This document shows, piece by piece, positions 1 through 7,031 of a stretch of 13,222 nt of DNA (position 1 is the stretch's first letter; each line of letters opens with the position of its first letter). Under the pieces are notes generated by a model. It saw nothing but the letters and a program-made list of their open reading frames with translations. It made no database searches and was not told the origin of the DNA. This stretch comes from CBDCFL01 sp050300875 (GTDB lineage Bacteria; Pseudomonadota; Alphaproteobacteria; Rhodobacterales; Rhodobacteraceae), in the NCBI GenBank assembly GCA_050300875.1, contig JBNKYL010000125.1, forward strand, positions 1-13,222, written 5' to 3'. Made by a program: the position numbers and the translations under genes.

Positions 1-1144
1 CCAGAAGGTGGGCGTAGCAAAAGCCCGAGGCCGGCGTCGCCTGGAAGCCGCCGTAGCACCAGCCGGCGTTGAGATAGAGCCCCTCGATATCGGTTCGGTC
101 GATGAAGGGCGAGCCGTCCATCGACATGTCCATGACCCCGCCCCAACTGCGCAACAACCGGGCCCGCCCGATCATCGGCATGATCGCCATGCCGCCTTCG
201 GCCACGTCTTCAACCACCGGCAGGTTGCCGCGCTGAGCATAGGTGTTGTAGCCGTCTATATCGCCGCCAAAGACCAGCCCACCCTTGTCTGACTGGCTGA
301 CATAGAAGTGGCCCGCGCCGAAAGTGATGACGCGGGGGAGCAGGGGTTTCAGACCCTCGGACACGAAGGCCTGAAGCACGTGGGTTTCGATGGGCAGGCG
401 CATTCCCGCCAGCGCCATGACGCGACCCGATGACCCGGCTACGCAGACCGCGACCTTTTTGGCACGGATCTGTCCACGCGTGGACATGACCCCGCGACAC
501 ACCCCGTTTTCGATGTCAAAGCCGGTTACTTCGCAATTCTGGATGATATCCACGCCCCGGCTGTCTGCGCCGCGCGCATAGCCCCAAGCAACTGCATCAT
601 GGCGCACCGTGCCGCCGCGCCGTTGAAACAGCCCGCCCTTAATAGGGAAACGGGCATTGTCGAAATCGAGGAATGGCAATTCGCGCCGCAAGGCATCGGC
701 ATCGGCCAGTTCGGCATCCGCGCCCGCCAGCAGCATCGCATTGGCCCGGCGCACATAGGCGTCGCGTTGTGCGTCGGAATGATAGAGGTTCACGATCCCA
801 CGCTGGCTGACCATGGCATTATAGTTGAAATCCTGTTCCAACCCTTCCCAGAGCTTCAACGACATCTCGTAAAACGGTTCATTGCCCGGCAGCAGGTAGT
901 TAGACCGAATGATCGTGGTGTTCCGCCCGATATTGCCCGACCCCAGCCAGCCCTTTTCCAGAACCGCCACGTTGCGGACACCGAACTGAGTGGCTAGGTA
1001 ATAGGCGGTGGACAACCCGTGCCCGCCACCGCCGACGATGACGATGTCATATTCCGGTTTCGGGTCCGGTTCGCGCCAGACCGGTTTCCAGCCCTTGTTG
1101 CCGGTCAGGCCTTCTCGGAAGATCTTGAATGCGGAATAGCGCAT
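1..1144 (-). CDS. soxB: Sarcosine oxidase beta subunit, 5' part (3' end outside window)
   Basis: Reading the minus strand from the ATG at 1144-1142 gives 381 uninterrupted codons that leave the window on the left. The family is about 415 residues, so roughly the last 35 are missing. A Rossmann FAD-binding motif (GGGGHG) lies near residues 38-43. The conserved stretch RHDAVAWGYA at about 181-190 carries His182, which by family comparison should be the covalent FMN attachment site. The C-terminal part seen here has the family's NAGWCYGG segment. The enzyme is one of four subunits (alpha, beta, gamma, delta) that oxidatively demethylate sarcosine to glycine, passing the methyl group to tetrahydrofolate and forming H2O2 in the cytoplasm. 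An AGGGA ribosome site precedes the start. soxD, soxA and soxG would be expected further left, downstream of this gene, but are not visible. Confidence 0.93.
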   Translation of the reverse strand, partial: MRYSAFKIFREGLTGNKGWKPVWREPDPKPEYDIVIVGGGGHGLSTAYYLATQFGVRNVAVLEKGWLGSGNIGRNTTIIRSNYLLPGNEPFYEMSLKLWEGLEQDFNYNAMVSQRGIVNLYHSDAQRDAYVRRANAMLLAGADAELADADALRRELPFLDFDNARFPIKGGLFQRRGGTVRHDAVAWGYARGADSRGVDIIQNCEVTGFDIENGVCRGVMSTRGQIRAKKVAVCVAGSSGRVMALAGMRLPIETHVLQAFVSEGLKPLLPRVITFGAGHFYVSQSDKGGLVFGGDIDGYNTYAQRGNLPVVEDVAEGGMAIMPMIGRARLLRSWGGVMDMSMDGSPFIDRTDIEGLYLNAGWCYGGFQATPASGFCYAHLL

Positions 1145-1300
1145 GGCGTCCCTGTTCGTTGCCTGTCAGGCTAATGTCAAATCCGCCCGCCACTGATCCA
1201 GTTGAGACATAAACTTGTCTGATAGGGACAGATTGCCCGCTATGGCGCATCCTGTGCAAATCCCGTATGGGGCCGGTCCAATGATAAGGATTCCCACCCG
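1145..1300. promoter_or_regulatory. Divergent control region between soxB and era
   Basis: This 156-bp gap must hold the promoters of both soxB (leftward) and the era operon (rightward), as no gene precedes era on its strand. A perfect 5-1-5 palindrome GCCTGTCAGGC sits at 1161-1171, just upstream of the soxB ribosome site, and could be an operator. For era, a weak candidate is TTGTCT at 1215-1220 with CGCTAT 17 bp later at 1238-1243. I could not find a strong soxB -35/-10 pair. No remnant of rnc, the usual upstream neighbour of era, is visible. Confidence 0.35.
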
Positions 1301-2209
1301 ATGACCACCAGCGCCGGATTTGTCGCCCTGATCGGTGAACCCAATGCGGGCAAGTCGACCCTGCTGAACCGCATGGTCGGGGCCAAGGTGTCGATCGTGA
1401 CCCATAAGGTGCAAACCACACGCGCGCGCATTCGTGGCGTCGCGATGGAAGGCGACGCGCAGATCGTGTTCGTGGACACGCCCGGGCTGTTCCGCCCGCG
1501 CAGGCGGCTGGACCGCGCGATGGTCGCGGCAGCCTGGGGCGGCGCCGCGGATGCCGATGTCGTGGTCTTGCTGATCGAGGCGCATCGTGGCGTGACCACG
1601 GGCGTGGAAACCATCCTTGAACGCTTGGCCGAGGTCGGACAGGGGCGCAGCGTGGCGTTGGCGATCAACAAGATAGACAAGGTTGAAGCGCCCGTGCTTC
1701 TGGCGCTGACGAAGGCGATGAACGACCGTTACCCCTTTGCCGAAACCTTCCTGATTTCGGCTGAAAAGGGGCATGGCGTGGACAAGTTGAAGCACTGGCT
1801 TGCTGCGCAGATGCCCGACAGCCCATGGCTCTACCCCGAAGACCAGATCGCGGACCTGCCACTGCGCATGATCGCTGCCGAGATCACCCGTGAAAAGCTG
1901 ACCCTGCGCCTGCATCAGGAATTGCCCTATCAGCTGACTGTCGAAACCGAAAACTGGGAGGACCGCCCGGACGGGTCCACGCGCATCGACCAGGTGATTT
2001 ACGTGGCCCGCGACGGTCACAAGGGGATTGTCCTGGGCAAGAAGGGCGAAACCGCGAAGGCCGTCGGACAGGCCGCCCGCGCCGAGCTGGAAGAGTTCCT
2101 GGGCCGCAAGGTGCATTTGTTCACGCAGGTTAAGGTACGGCCGAACTGGCTGGAAGAACGCGAGCGTTATTCGGAAATGGGCCTGGATTTCAACGACGGC
2201 AACACATGA
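1301..2209 (+). CDS. era: GTPase Era, 30S ribosomal subunit maturation
   Basis: A 302-residue protein of normal Era length. The N-terminal GTPase domain has all motifs: P-loop GEPNAGKS (about 13-20), switch I TTRARIRG, G3 DTPG, G4 NKID and a SAEKGHG G5 region. The C-terminal KH RNA-binding domain contains GKKGE near residue 247 and ends in the typical RPNWLEERERYSEMGLDF tail. Era binds the 3' end region of 16S rRNA and acts as an assembly checkpoint for the small ribosomal subunit. AAGGA at 1286-1290 lies 10 bases before the ATG and supports this start. The stop overlaps the next gene's start (ATGA, 2206-2209), indicating translational coupling. Era is often encoded directly after rnc (RNase III); here the upstream neighbour is the divergent soxB instead. 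Confidence 0.98.
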   Translation: MTTSAGFVALIGEPNAGKSTLLNRMVGAKVSIVTHKVQTTRARIRGVAMEGDAQIVFVDTPGLFRPRRRLDRAMVAAAWGGAADADVVVLLIEAHRGVTTGVETILERLAEVGQGRSVALAINKIDKVEAPVLLALTKAMNDRYPFAETFLISAEKGHGVDKLKHWLAAQMPDSPWLYPEDQIADLPLRMIAAEITREKLTLRLHQELPYQLTVETENWEDRPDGSTRIDQVIYVARDGHKGIVLGKKGETAKAVGQAARAELEEFLGRKVHLFTQVKVRPNWLEERERYSEMGLDFNDGNT

Positions 2210-2538
2210 CCCGGCTGACCGCCGACATCTGGGTTTCGGCCTATCTGACGCGGCTCAGGCTTGCCGATATCCCGGCCTTTGTGGTGAAAAAGGGCGACGT
2301 GACGGCAGGTGCGGTTCTGGTCAAGCTAAACACGCTGGACGGGCGGGCGGTCGCCTATCAGCGATCCTTCGACCTGATGACGGGCGAGCGCGCATGGGTG
2401 GTTTTGGCCGAAGGCGATGAACGGGCGGTGGATGAAAGCCTTGCCAAACAGCGCAGTTTCGACCCCGACCTATGGGTGATTGAGGTCGAAGACCGTGCCG
2501 GGCGGCATTTGCTGGACGAACCGGGGTTGGCGGATTGA
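2206..2538 (+). CDS. DUF1491 family protein
   Basis: A 110-residue protein that matches in sequence and position the small DUF1491 proteins found between era and recO in Rhodobacterales. Its function is unknown. It begins with RLTADIWVSAYLTRLRL and contains a central RSFDLMTGERAWVV segment and a later RSFDPDLWVIEVED segment. It has no signal peptide or membrane segment, so it is presumably cytoplasmic. The ATG shares four bases with the era stop (ATGA), and its own stop is one base before recO. The three genes are therefore almost certainly one transcript with coupled translation. Co-transcription with era and recO suggests a nucleic-acid or ribosome-linked role, but this is inference only. 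Confidence 0.9.
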   Translation: MTRLTADIWVSAYLTRLRLADIPAFVVKKGDVTAGAVLVKLNTLDGRAVAYQRSFDLMTGERAWVVLAEGDERAVDESLAKQRSFDPDLWVIEVEDRAGRHLLDEPGLAD

Positions 2539-2539
2539 T

Positions 2540-3274
2540 ATGGACTGGCGCGACCAAGGTGCATTGCTAGCGGTCAGGCGACATGGTGAGAATTCCGCGA
2601 TAATCGAGGTTTTCACCGCCGAACATGGCCGCCACGCCGGGGTGGTGCGCGGCGGGTCAGGCCGGCGCATGGCACCGATCCTGCAACCGGGCGCGCAGCT
2701 GGACGTGACTTGGCGGGCGCGGCTGGACGAACATCTGGGATCCTACACTGTCGAGCCAATTCAATCGCGCGCGGCGGCGATCATGGGCGACAGGCTGGCG
2801 CTTGCCGGGCTGAACGCGGTCACGGCGCTGTTGTCCTTTGCCTTGCCCGAACGCGCGCCCTACCCGTCGCTTTATGCGCGGACCATGACTCTTCTGGACC
2901 TGATGGTGTCATCCGAAGCCTGGCCGCTGGCCTATCTGCGCTGGGAACTGGCACTGCTGGACGAAATGGGGTTTGGGCTGGACCTGTCGCGTTGCGCGGC
3001 GACAGGGTCGACCGAGGGGCTGGTTTTCGTGTCGCCCAAAACCGGGCGCGCGGTCAGTCTCGATGGGGCGGGCGAGTGGGCGGACAGGCTGTTGCCCCTG
3101 CCCCCGGCGCTGATGGGTCATGGGCAGGGCGAACCGGAAGATGTCGCCACAGGCATGACCACCACCGGGTTCTTTCTGACCCATCGCCTGGCCCATTCGC
3201 TCGGCAATCGCCCCCTGCCCGCTGCGCGCCAGCGCCTGCACGACCTGCTGGCGCGCAATATCAGTGCCGACTGA
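2540..3274 (+). CDS. recO: DNA repair protein RecO
   Basis: A 244-residue protein with the RecO layout. The N-terminal OB-fold (from MDWRDQGALLAVRRHGENSAIIEVFTAEHG, roughly 1-80) is followed by an alpha-helical C-terminal domain with LRWELALLDEMGFGLDL near 134-150. RecO works with RecF and RecR to load RecA onto SSB-coated single-stranded DNA and can anneal complementary strands. Many RecO proteins have a four-cysteine zinc site in the C-terminal domain. Here only one cysteine remains in the corresponding RCAATG segment, so zinc binding is unlikely. The ATG at 2540 is one base after the DUF1491 stop. An in-frame upstream ATG at 2480 would put 20 extra residues inside DUF1491 and is not favoured. 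No clear hairpin terminator follows the stop. Confidence 0.96.
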   Translation: MDWRDQGALLAVRRHGENSAIIEVFTAEHGRHAGVVRGGSGRRMAPILQPGAQLDVTWRARLDEHLGSYTVEPIQSRAAAIMGDRLALAGLNAVTALLSFALPERAPYPSLYARTMTLLDLMVSSEAWPLAYLRWELALLDEMGFGLDLSRCAATGSTEGLVFVSPKTGRAVSLDGAGEWADRLLPLPPALMGHGQGEPEDVATGMTTTGFFLTHRLAHSLGNRPLPAARQRLHDLLARNISAD

Positions 3275-3381
3275 TCAGACCACGCCTTCCAGCACCCCCC
3301 GGATCGACGCGTTTCCCTTTGCATTGGCGCCCGGAACAGGGTCACACGCTTGGTCTTGCGCCGATCCCGTTGATACAGGAG

Positions 3382-3675
3382 TCAAAGCCCCAGGTCATGC
3401 TGCGACCCCGGTTCCCTGTACCGGATCAGGTTCGGGTCGCGATCGCAAAGAATACAGTGTAGATACCCCACGCGCAGCCCTTCCCGCAGCTGCCCCGCCC
3501 GCGTCGGCTTATGGCCTGCGGCGCCGCGTTCGATTAGGCGGGATTCAGGGATGTTCTCAAGGGCATGGATACGCCGCGATACGGTCGAATGCTGCGCGCC
3601 CAGCCGCTTCGCTGCGCCGGTGAACGATCCCTCCCGAACAAGGGCAGGAAGGCACCGCGCATCATCCCATTGCAT
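3382..3675 (-). pseudogene. Truncated LysR-type transcriptional regulator (DNA-binding domain only)
   Basis: The minus-strand ATG at 3675 opens a 97-residue frame. Its first 65 or so residues are a clear LysR-family winged helix-turn-helix (MQWDDARCLPALVREGSFTG, then GAAKRLGAQHSTVSRRIHALE, then RLIERGAAGHKPTRAGQ). A full regulator has about 300 residues with a periplasmic-binding-protein-like effector domain. Here the family pattern stops after TRAGQ and the frame ends at 3382, only 107 bp from the recO stop. No effector-domain sequence is visible in any frame, so the loss looks like a deletion, not a frameshift. The final third of the frame overlaps a thi-box-like hairpin. The gene is divergent from the GFA-protein gene, the usual position of a LysR regulator relative to its target. 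It is probably a dead gene, though a stand-alone DNA-binding protein cannot be excluded. Confidence 0.72.
3402..3440 (-). promoter_or_regulatory. Thi-box-like (TPP riboswitch core) hairpin, probably a remnant
   Basis: On the minus strand, GAACCTGATCCGG (3433-3421) matches the conserved 3' core of TPP riboswitches. It is preceded directly by ACCC and followed shortly by AGGGA, both also part of that motif, but about ten bases of the usual P5 region are missing in between. The 39 bases fold into GCGACCC/GGGTCGC (3402-3408 with 3434-3440), a one-sided bulge holding most of the conserved core, and a short inner stem CGGT/ACCG. A 5' part (GGCTGAGA) is not intact; the nearest resemblance is GGGCTGCG around 3473-3480. 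No thiamine gene lies downstream, since recO ends there on the other strand. A functional switch is therefore unlikely. Confidence 0.3.
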
Positions 3676-3690
3676 CGCGAACCCCGCCCC

Positions 3691-3788
3691 GTGCATTCTT
3701 GCACTGTGGGTGTCGATATTAATTGGCTTCTCAGAAGCCTGCGTCGATGCGATCCATGTGGCAACACGAAATGCCTGCAATCAGGCAT
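3691..3788. promoter_or_regulatory. Cluster of three perfect inverted repeats before the GFA-protein gene
   Basis: The 135-bp gap between the truncated LysR gene and the GFA gene holds three perfect inverted repeats: GTGCA-4-TGCAC (3691-3704), GGCTTCT-1-AGAAGCC (3725-3739) and ATGCCTG-4-CAGGCAT (3771-3788). The first two could be operators, since LysR regulators bind interrupted palindromes in such divergent gaps. The third lies 8 bases before the GG-rich ribosome site at 3797-3802 and could form a 7-bp hairpin in the leader. An AT-rich stretch (ATATTAATT, 3715-3723) may contain a -10 element, but I find no convincing spaced -35. Confidence 0.45.
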
Positions 3789-3810
3789 CGCAACCCGGGG
3801 GGACGATCCA

Positions 3811-4329
3811 ATGGAAGCTGATTTCGAACCATGTGAGGGCGGCTGTACTTGCGGGCAGGTGCGGTATCGGGTCGATCGGAAACCGTTGATCGTACACGCC
3901 TGTCATTGCCGGTGGTGCCAGCGCCAGACGGGCGGACCGCATGTGCTGAACGCCCTATATGAATCCGAGGCCGTGGTGACCATCAAGGGCGATCTGGACA
4001 TCGCCGGCATCCCGTCGCCCAGCGGAAAGGGACAGATCATCGCCCGCTGCCCATCGTGCAAAGTCGCGATATGGAGCAACTATGACTTTGGCGGATTGCG
4101 CGAGCATGTCCGCTTTTTGCGCGTCGGTACGCTCGACAACCCCGACCTGATGCCTCCGGACGTGCATATCTTCACGTCAACCAAGGTGCCCTGGTACATC
4201 ATCCCGGATGGCCAATACGCCGTCGAGGAATTCTACGAATCCCGAACGACATGGTCCGACGAAAGCAAGGCCAGGATGAAAGACTGGCTGAAGCGCAAGG
4301 GATTGGCGTTCGACCGGCTGGATGACTGA
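3811..4329 (+). CDS. GFA/CENP-V domain zinc protein (glutathione-dependent formaldehyde-activating enzyme-like)
   Basis: A 172-residue protein with the cysteine pattern of the GFA/CENP-V (Mss4-like) fold: CTCG (Cys12, Cys14), CHCRWC (Cys31, Cys33, Cys36) and CPSC (Cys80, Cys83). These should bind two zinc ions. The founding member, Gfa of Paracoccus, was reported to speed formaldehyde-glutathione adduct formation, but that activity is disputed and most family members have no proven reaction. A link to one-carbon metabolism is possible given soxB nearby, but the two are not in one operon. The ATG at 3811 is preceded by a GGGGGG ribosome site at 3797-3802. The open frame extends further upstream but would cross the antisense LysR coding region, so that start is rejected. 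The stop is nine bases from the stop of the convergent mcd gene, with no terminator between them. Confidence 0.88.
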   Translation: MEADFEPCEGGCTCGQVRYRVDRKPLIVHACHCRWCQRQTGGPHVLNALYESEAVVTIKGDLDIAGIPSPSGKGQIIARCPSCKVAIWSNYDFGGLREHVRFLRVGTLDNPDLMPPDVHIFTSTKVPWYIIPDGQYAVEEFYESRTTWSDESKARMKDWLKRKGLAFDRLDD

Positions 4330-4338
4330 ACGGCCACG

Positions 4339-5997
4339 CTAGCCCAGCAGGCGCCGTGCAATCACCTGTGCCTGAATTTCGGCAGCGCCTTCGAATATGT
4401 TCAGGATGCGCGCGTCACACAGGATTCGGCTGATGCGGTATTCCAGCGCGAAACCATTGCCGCCGTGGATCTGCAAGGCGTTATCGGCGGATGCCCAAGC
4501 CACGCGCGCGCCCAGAAGTTTGGCCATCCCGGCTTCAAGATCGCAACGCTTGTCATGGTCTTTCTGCCAAGCGCTGAAATAGGTTAGCTGGCGGGCCACC
4601 ATGATTTCGACGGCCATCATCGCAAGCTTGCCCGACACGCGCGGGAAGTTGATCAGCGCCTTGCCAAATTGTTTGCGGTCCAACGCGTATTGCATGCCGG
4701 TTTCCAGCGCAGATTGCGCCACGCCAATGGCGCGGGCGGCGGTCTGGATGCGGGCGGATTCAAACGTCTGCATCAACTGCTTGAAGCCCTGGCCTTCTTC
4801 CCCGCCCAGCAGGTTTTCGGCCTTCACCTTGAACCCGTCAAATGACAGTTCGTATTCCTTCATGCCGCGGTAGCCCAACACCTCGATTTCCGTGCCAGTC
4901 ATGCCGGGGGTCGGGAACGGGGCGTCATCCGTGCCCGGCGTCTTTTCGGCGAGGAACATCGACAGCCCGCGATAATCGGTCGTCTCCGGGTCAGTGCGGG
5001 CCAGAAGCGTCATCACATGGGTGCGGGCGGCATGGGTGATCCAGGTCTTGTTGCCTGTCACTTCATAGGTGTCGCCGTTTTTCACGGCGCGGGTGCGCAG
5101 GCTGCCAAGGTCCGACCCGGTATTGGGTTCGGTAAACACGGCCGTGGGCAGTATTTCCCCGGATGCGATACGGGGTAGCCAGCTGGCCTTTTGCTCGTCT
5201 GTGCCGCCACCGATGATCAGTTCGGCCGCAATTTCCGACCGGGTACCGAGCGACCCGACACCGATATAGCCGCGCGACAGCTCTTCGCTGACCACGACCA
5301 TCGACGCCTTGGACAGCCCAAAGCCGCCATGTTCTTCGGGGATGGTCAAACCGAACACTCCCATTTCGGCGAGCTCTTCGATCACCTCCATGGGGATCAG
5401 TTCATCCTTCAGGTGCCAGTCATGGGCATAGGGAATGACGCGTTCATCGGCATAGCGCCGGAACTGGTCACGGATCATTTCCAGCTCTTCGTCCAGGCCA
5501 GTGGCGCCAAAAGTCGCGTGGGCCGCGTTTTCCACCAGCAATTCGGCCAGCCGGTCGCGCGCGGCCTGCGTGTTGCCCGATTGCGTCAGGGTCTGGACCG
5601 CAGGCACCATGATCACACGCTGGTCGTCCTGTGTCAGGCCCATATCCTGCGGACGGGCGATTTCGCCCTGGCTCATCGGGATGCCGCCGTACATCTGCCA
5701 GAGGTATTCGCCGAATGCGATCTGGTGGATCAATTGTTCGATCTCGCCGAACTTGCCACTGGACTGAAGCCGCTCGGCCCAACCCTGCATCTGCGTCAGC
5801 GCTTCGGCATAGGTGGCGTACCACGACAGCGCATGGGCGGCGGTCTGGTTGGCTTCCAGTTTCGCGGCAGACACCCTGTCACCTTCGCTCACCAGCGCGC
5901 GCACTGCCTCGGTCGCGCGGTCGAGCAGCGCACGGGCGGCGGGAACGGCATCTGCGGTCAGCGTCAGCAGATCGGGCAATAGGGTGGTCTGGTTCAT
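4339..5997 (-). CDS. mcd: (2S)-methylsuccinyl-CoA dehydrogenase, ethylmalonyl-CoA pathway
   Basis: A 552-residue acyl-CoA dehydrogenase, well above the usual 380 or so. An N-terminal helical extension of about 165 residues precedes the canonical fold, which carries FTEPNTGSD (about 288-296), GNKTWITHA and the C-terminal FEGAAEIQ with the probable catalytic base Glu536. This architecture is characteristic of Mcd, the FAD enzyme that oxidises (2S)-methylsuccinyl-CoA to mesaconyl-CoA and passes electrons to ETF. The pathway assimilates acetyl-CoA in bacteria lacking isocitrate lyase. I recognise it by length and sequence; a general extended acyl-CoA dehydrogenase is the alternative. GGAG six bases before the ATG at 5997 supports this start. 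In-frame ATG (6018) and TTG (6030) codons further upstream lack a good ribosome site. The gene appears monocistronic and divergent from tauE. Confidence 0.85.
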   Translation of the reverse strand: MNQTTLLPDLLTLTADAVPAARALLDRATEAVRALVSEGDRVSAAKLEANQTAAHALSWYATYAEALTQMQGWAERLQSSGKFGEIEQLIHQIAFGEYLWQMYGGIPMSQGEIARPQDMGLTQDDQRVIMVPAVQTLTQSGNTQAARDRLAELLVENAAHATFGATGLDEELEMIRDQFRRYADERVIPYAHDWHLKDELIPMEVIEELAEMGVFGLTIPEEHGGFGLSKASMVVVSEELSRGYIGVGSLGTRSEIAAELIIGGGTDEQKASWLPRIASGEILPTAVFTEPNTGSDLGSLRTRAVKNGDTYEVTGNKTWITHAARTHVMTLLARTDPETTDYRGLSMFLAEKTPGTDDAPFPTPGMTGTEIEVLGYRGMKEYELSFDGFKVKAENLLGGEEGQGFKQLMQTFESARIQTAARAIGVAQSALETGMQYALDRKQFGKALINFPRVSGKLAMMAVEIMVARQLTYFSAWQKDHDKRCDLEAGMAKLLGARVAWASADNALQIHGGNGFALEYRISRILCDARILNIFEGAAEIQAQVIARRLLG

Positions 5998-6176
5998 GTC
6001 GGCTCCGTCGCGGGGCATGGGATCATCCAAAATCTAGGGTCGAACCTGCATAGCCATTTCGCAGGTGCAGCGCAATATTTAGATCATTCGAGGTAGATTG
6101 ACGCACGAAAATGTCGCGCGAAATTTTGCAATGCCGCTAACTTCGGCATCTGCTAGGACAGACAGGCAGGTCATGA
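5998..6176. promoter_or_regulatory. Divergent mcd/tauE control region with 20-bp near-perfect palindrome
   Basis: The region has AAAATGTCGCGCGAAATTTT at 6108-6127. It is a 20-bp palindrome apart from one mismatched pair, centred on TCGCGCGA, and is a strong operator candidate. TTTTGCAA at 6124-6131 overlaps its right edge; on the other strand it contains TTGCAAAA, which resembles half-sites reported for RamB/PccR-type regulators of acyl-CoA pathways. A possible tauE promoter is TTGACG (6098-6103) with AAATTT 17 bp later (6121-6126), which would place the palindrome in the spacer. A further 5-bp stem TGCCG/CGGCA lies at 6132-6148. I found no strong -35/-10 pair for mcd. Confidence 0.45.
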
Positions 6177-6959
6177 ATGGCAGGGACGACCGTGACAGAA
6201 TTCCTTTCGATTCCCTTTGAAATATGGGCCATGGCGCTTGCCGTAACGCTTTTGGCGGGTGTCGTGAAGGGCGCGGTAGGCTTTGCCATGCCGATGATCA
6301 TGATATCGGGCATATCATCTTTCACCGCGCCGGAACTTGCGCTTGCAGCATTGATCCTGCCGACGGTTATGACCAACGCAATGCAACTGTTTCGCGGCGG
6401 TATGGATGGCGCGTTTCAATCCCTGCGTCCCATGCTGTGGTTCTTTGTTGCGATGATGATCTGTCTGGTTCTTTCGGCGCAGATCGTCCCGCACTTGCCG
6501 CCGAATGTCCTTTTGCTGGCGATCGGCATCCCGGTCACGGCGCTGACAGTCGTGCAACTGGCGGGTTGGCGCCCCCATGTCCGGGCAGCAATCCGTCGCC
6601 CCGTGGAACTTTTGGTCGGCGCCTTCGCGGGGACGATCGGCGGGATCGGCGGGGTCTGGGGGCCACCGACCGTTTTGTACCTGACCGCGATCGACACGCC
6701 CAAGGCGCAACAGTTGCGCATTCAGGGCGCGCTGTACGGATCCGGGTCGGTGGTGTTGCTGGCGTCGCATATCCGGTCGGGCGTCATCGACAGCCGCACG
6801 GTCTGGTTTTCCGCTGCCATGCTGATACCGGCCTTTGTCGGAATGCTGATGGGTTTTCGCCTGCATGACCGGCTGGATCAGGAACGGTTTCGAACCGTCA
6901 CGCTGATCGTGCTGGTGGTTGCAGGTCTGAACCTGGTCCGACGGGGGTTGATGGGCTGA
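6177..6959 (+). CDS. TauE/SafE (DUF81) family membrane transporter
   Basis: A 260-residue, very hydrophobic protein with seven or eight predicted membrane segments (roughly 17-38, 45-66, 84-104, 107-128, 141-160, 177-196, 207-226, 236-255). It shows the two family hallmarks, GVVKGAVGFAMP near residue 28 and GGIGGVWGPPTVLYL near 154, which are the internally repeated halves of the fold. Family members are inner-membrane exporters or permeases proposed to move small organic anions such as sulfite, sulfoacetate or sulfolactate. The substrate here cannot be read from sequence. The ATG at 6177 is used, with AGG at 6168-6170 as a modest ribosome site. A GTG at 6192 with AGGGA five bases before it is a real alternative. 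The phytanoyl-CoA-dioxygenase-like gene follows after 72 bp on the same strand, so the two probably share a transcript. Confidence 0.9.
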   Translation: MAGTTVTEFLSIPFEIWAMALAVTLLAGVVKGAVGFAMPMIMISGISSFTAPELALAALILPTVMTNAMQLFRGGMDGAFQSLRPMLWFFVAMMICLVLSAQIVPHLPPNVLLLAIGIPVTALTVVQLAGWRPHVRAAIRRPVELLVGAFAGTIGGIGGVWGPPTVLYLTAIDTPKAQQLRIQGALYGSGSVVLLASHIRSGVIDSRTVWFSAAMLIPAFVGMLMGFRLHDRLDQERFRTVTLIVLVVAGLNLVRRGLMG

Positions 6960-6962
6960 CCC

Positions 6963-7005
6963 GCTGTCGCGAACAGGCAAGACAGGCCACGTTGCCGTCG
7001 ACAGC
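6963..7005 (+). other. Imperfect hairpin between tauE-like gene and dioxygenase gene
   Basis: GCTGTCG (6963-6969) pairs exactly with CGACAGC (6999-7005). Inside it, GGCAA (6976-6980) pairs with TTGCC (6992-6996), leaving an 11-base loop and an asymmetric internal loop. No run of T follows, so it is not a standard intrinsic terminator. In a joint transcript it could act as an mRNA processing or stability element that sets different levels for the two proteins; that role is inferred. Confidence 0.4.
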
Positions 7006-7031
7006 CTGACCGAAACAGCAGGAGGATCACC

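Noticed and set aside
1166..2116. Long minus-strand open frame (316 codons) opposite era
   Set aside because: It is antisense to a clear era gene with all GTPase motifs, its translation resembles no family, and it arises from high-GC codon bias.
3402..3497. Functional TPP riboswitch
   Set aside because: The 5' TGAGA segment and part of the P5 arm are not intact, and no gene follows on that strand, so only a remnant or resemblance is claimed.
3565..3810. 82-residue upstream extension of the GFA protein
   Set aside because: It overlaps the antisense LysR coding part and the inverted-repeat region. The ATG at 3811 has a G-rich ribosome site and the family-typical N-terminus.
5191..5982. 263-codon plus-strand open frame inside mcd
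   Set aside because: Shadow of the well-supported acyl-CoA dehydrogenase on the other strand; histidine- and glutamine-rich translation with no domain pattern.
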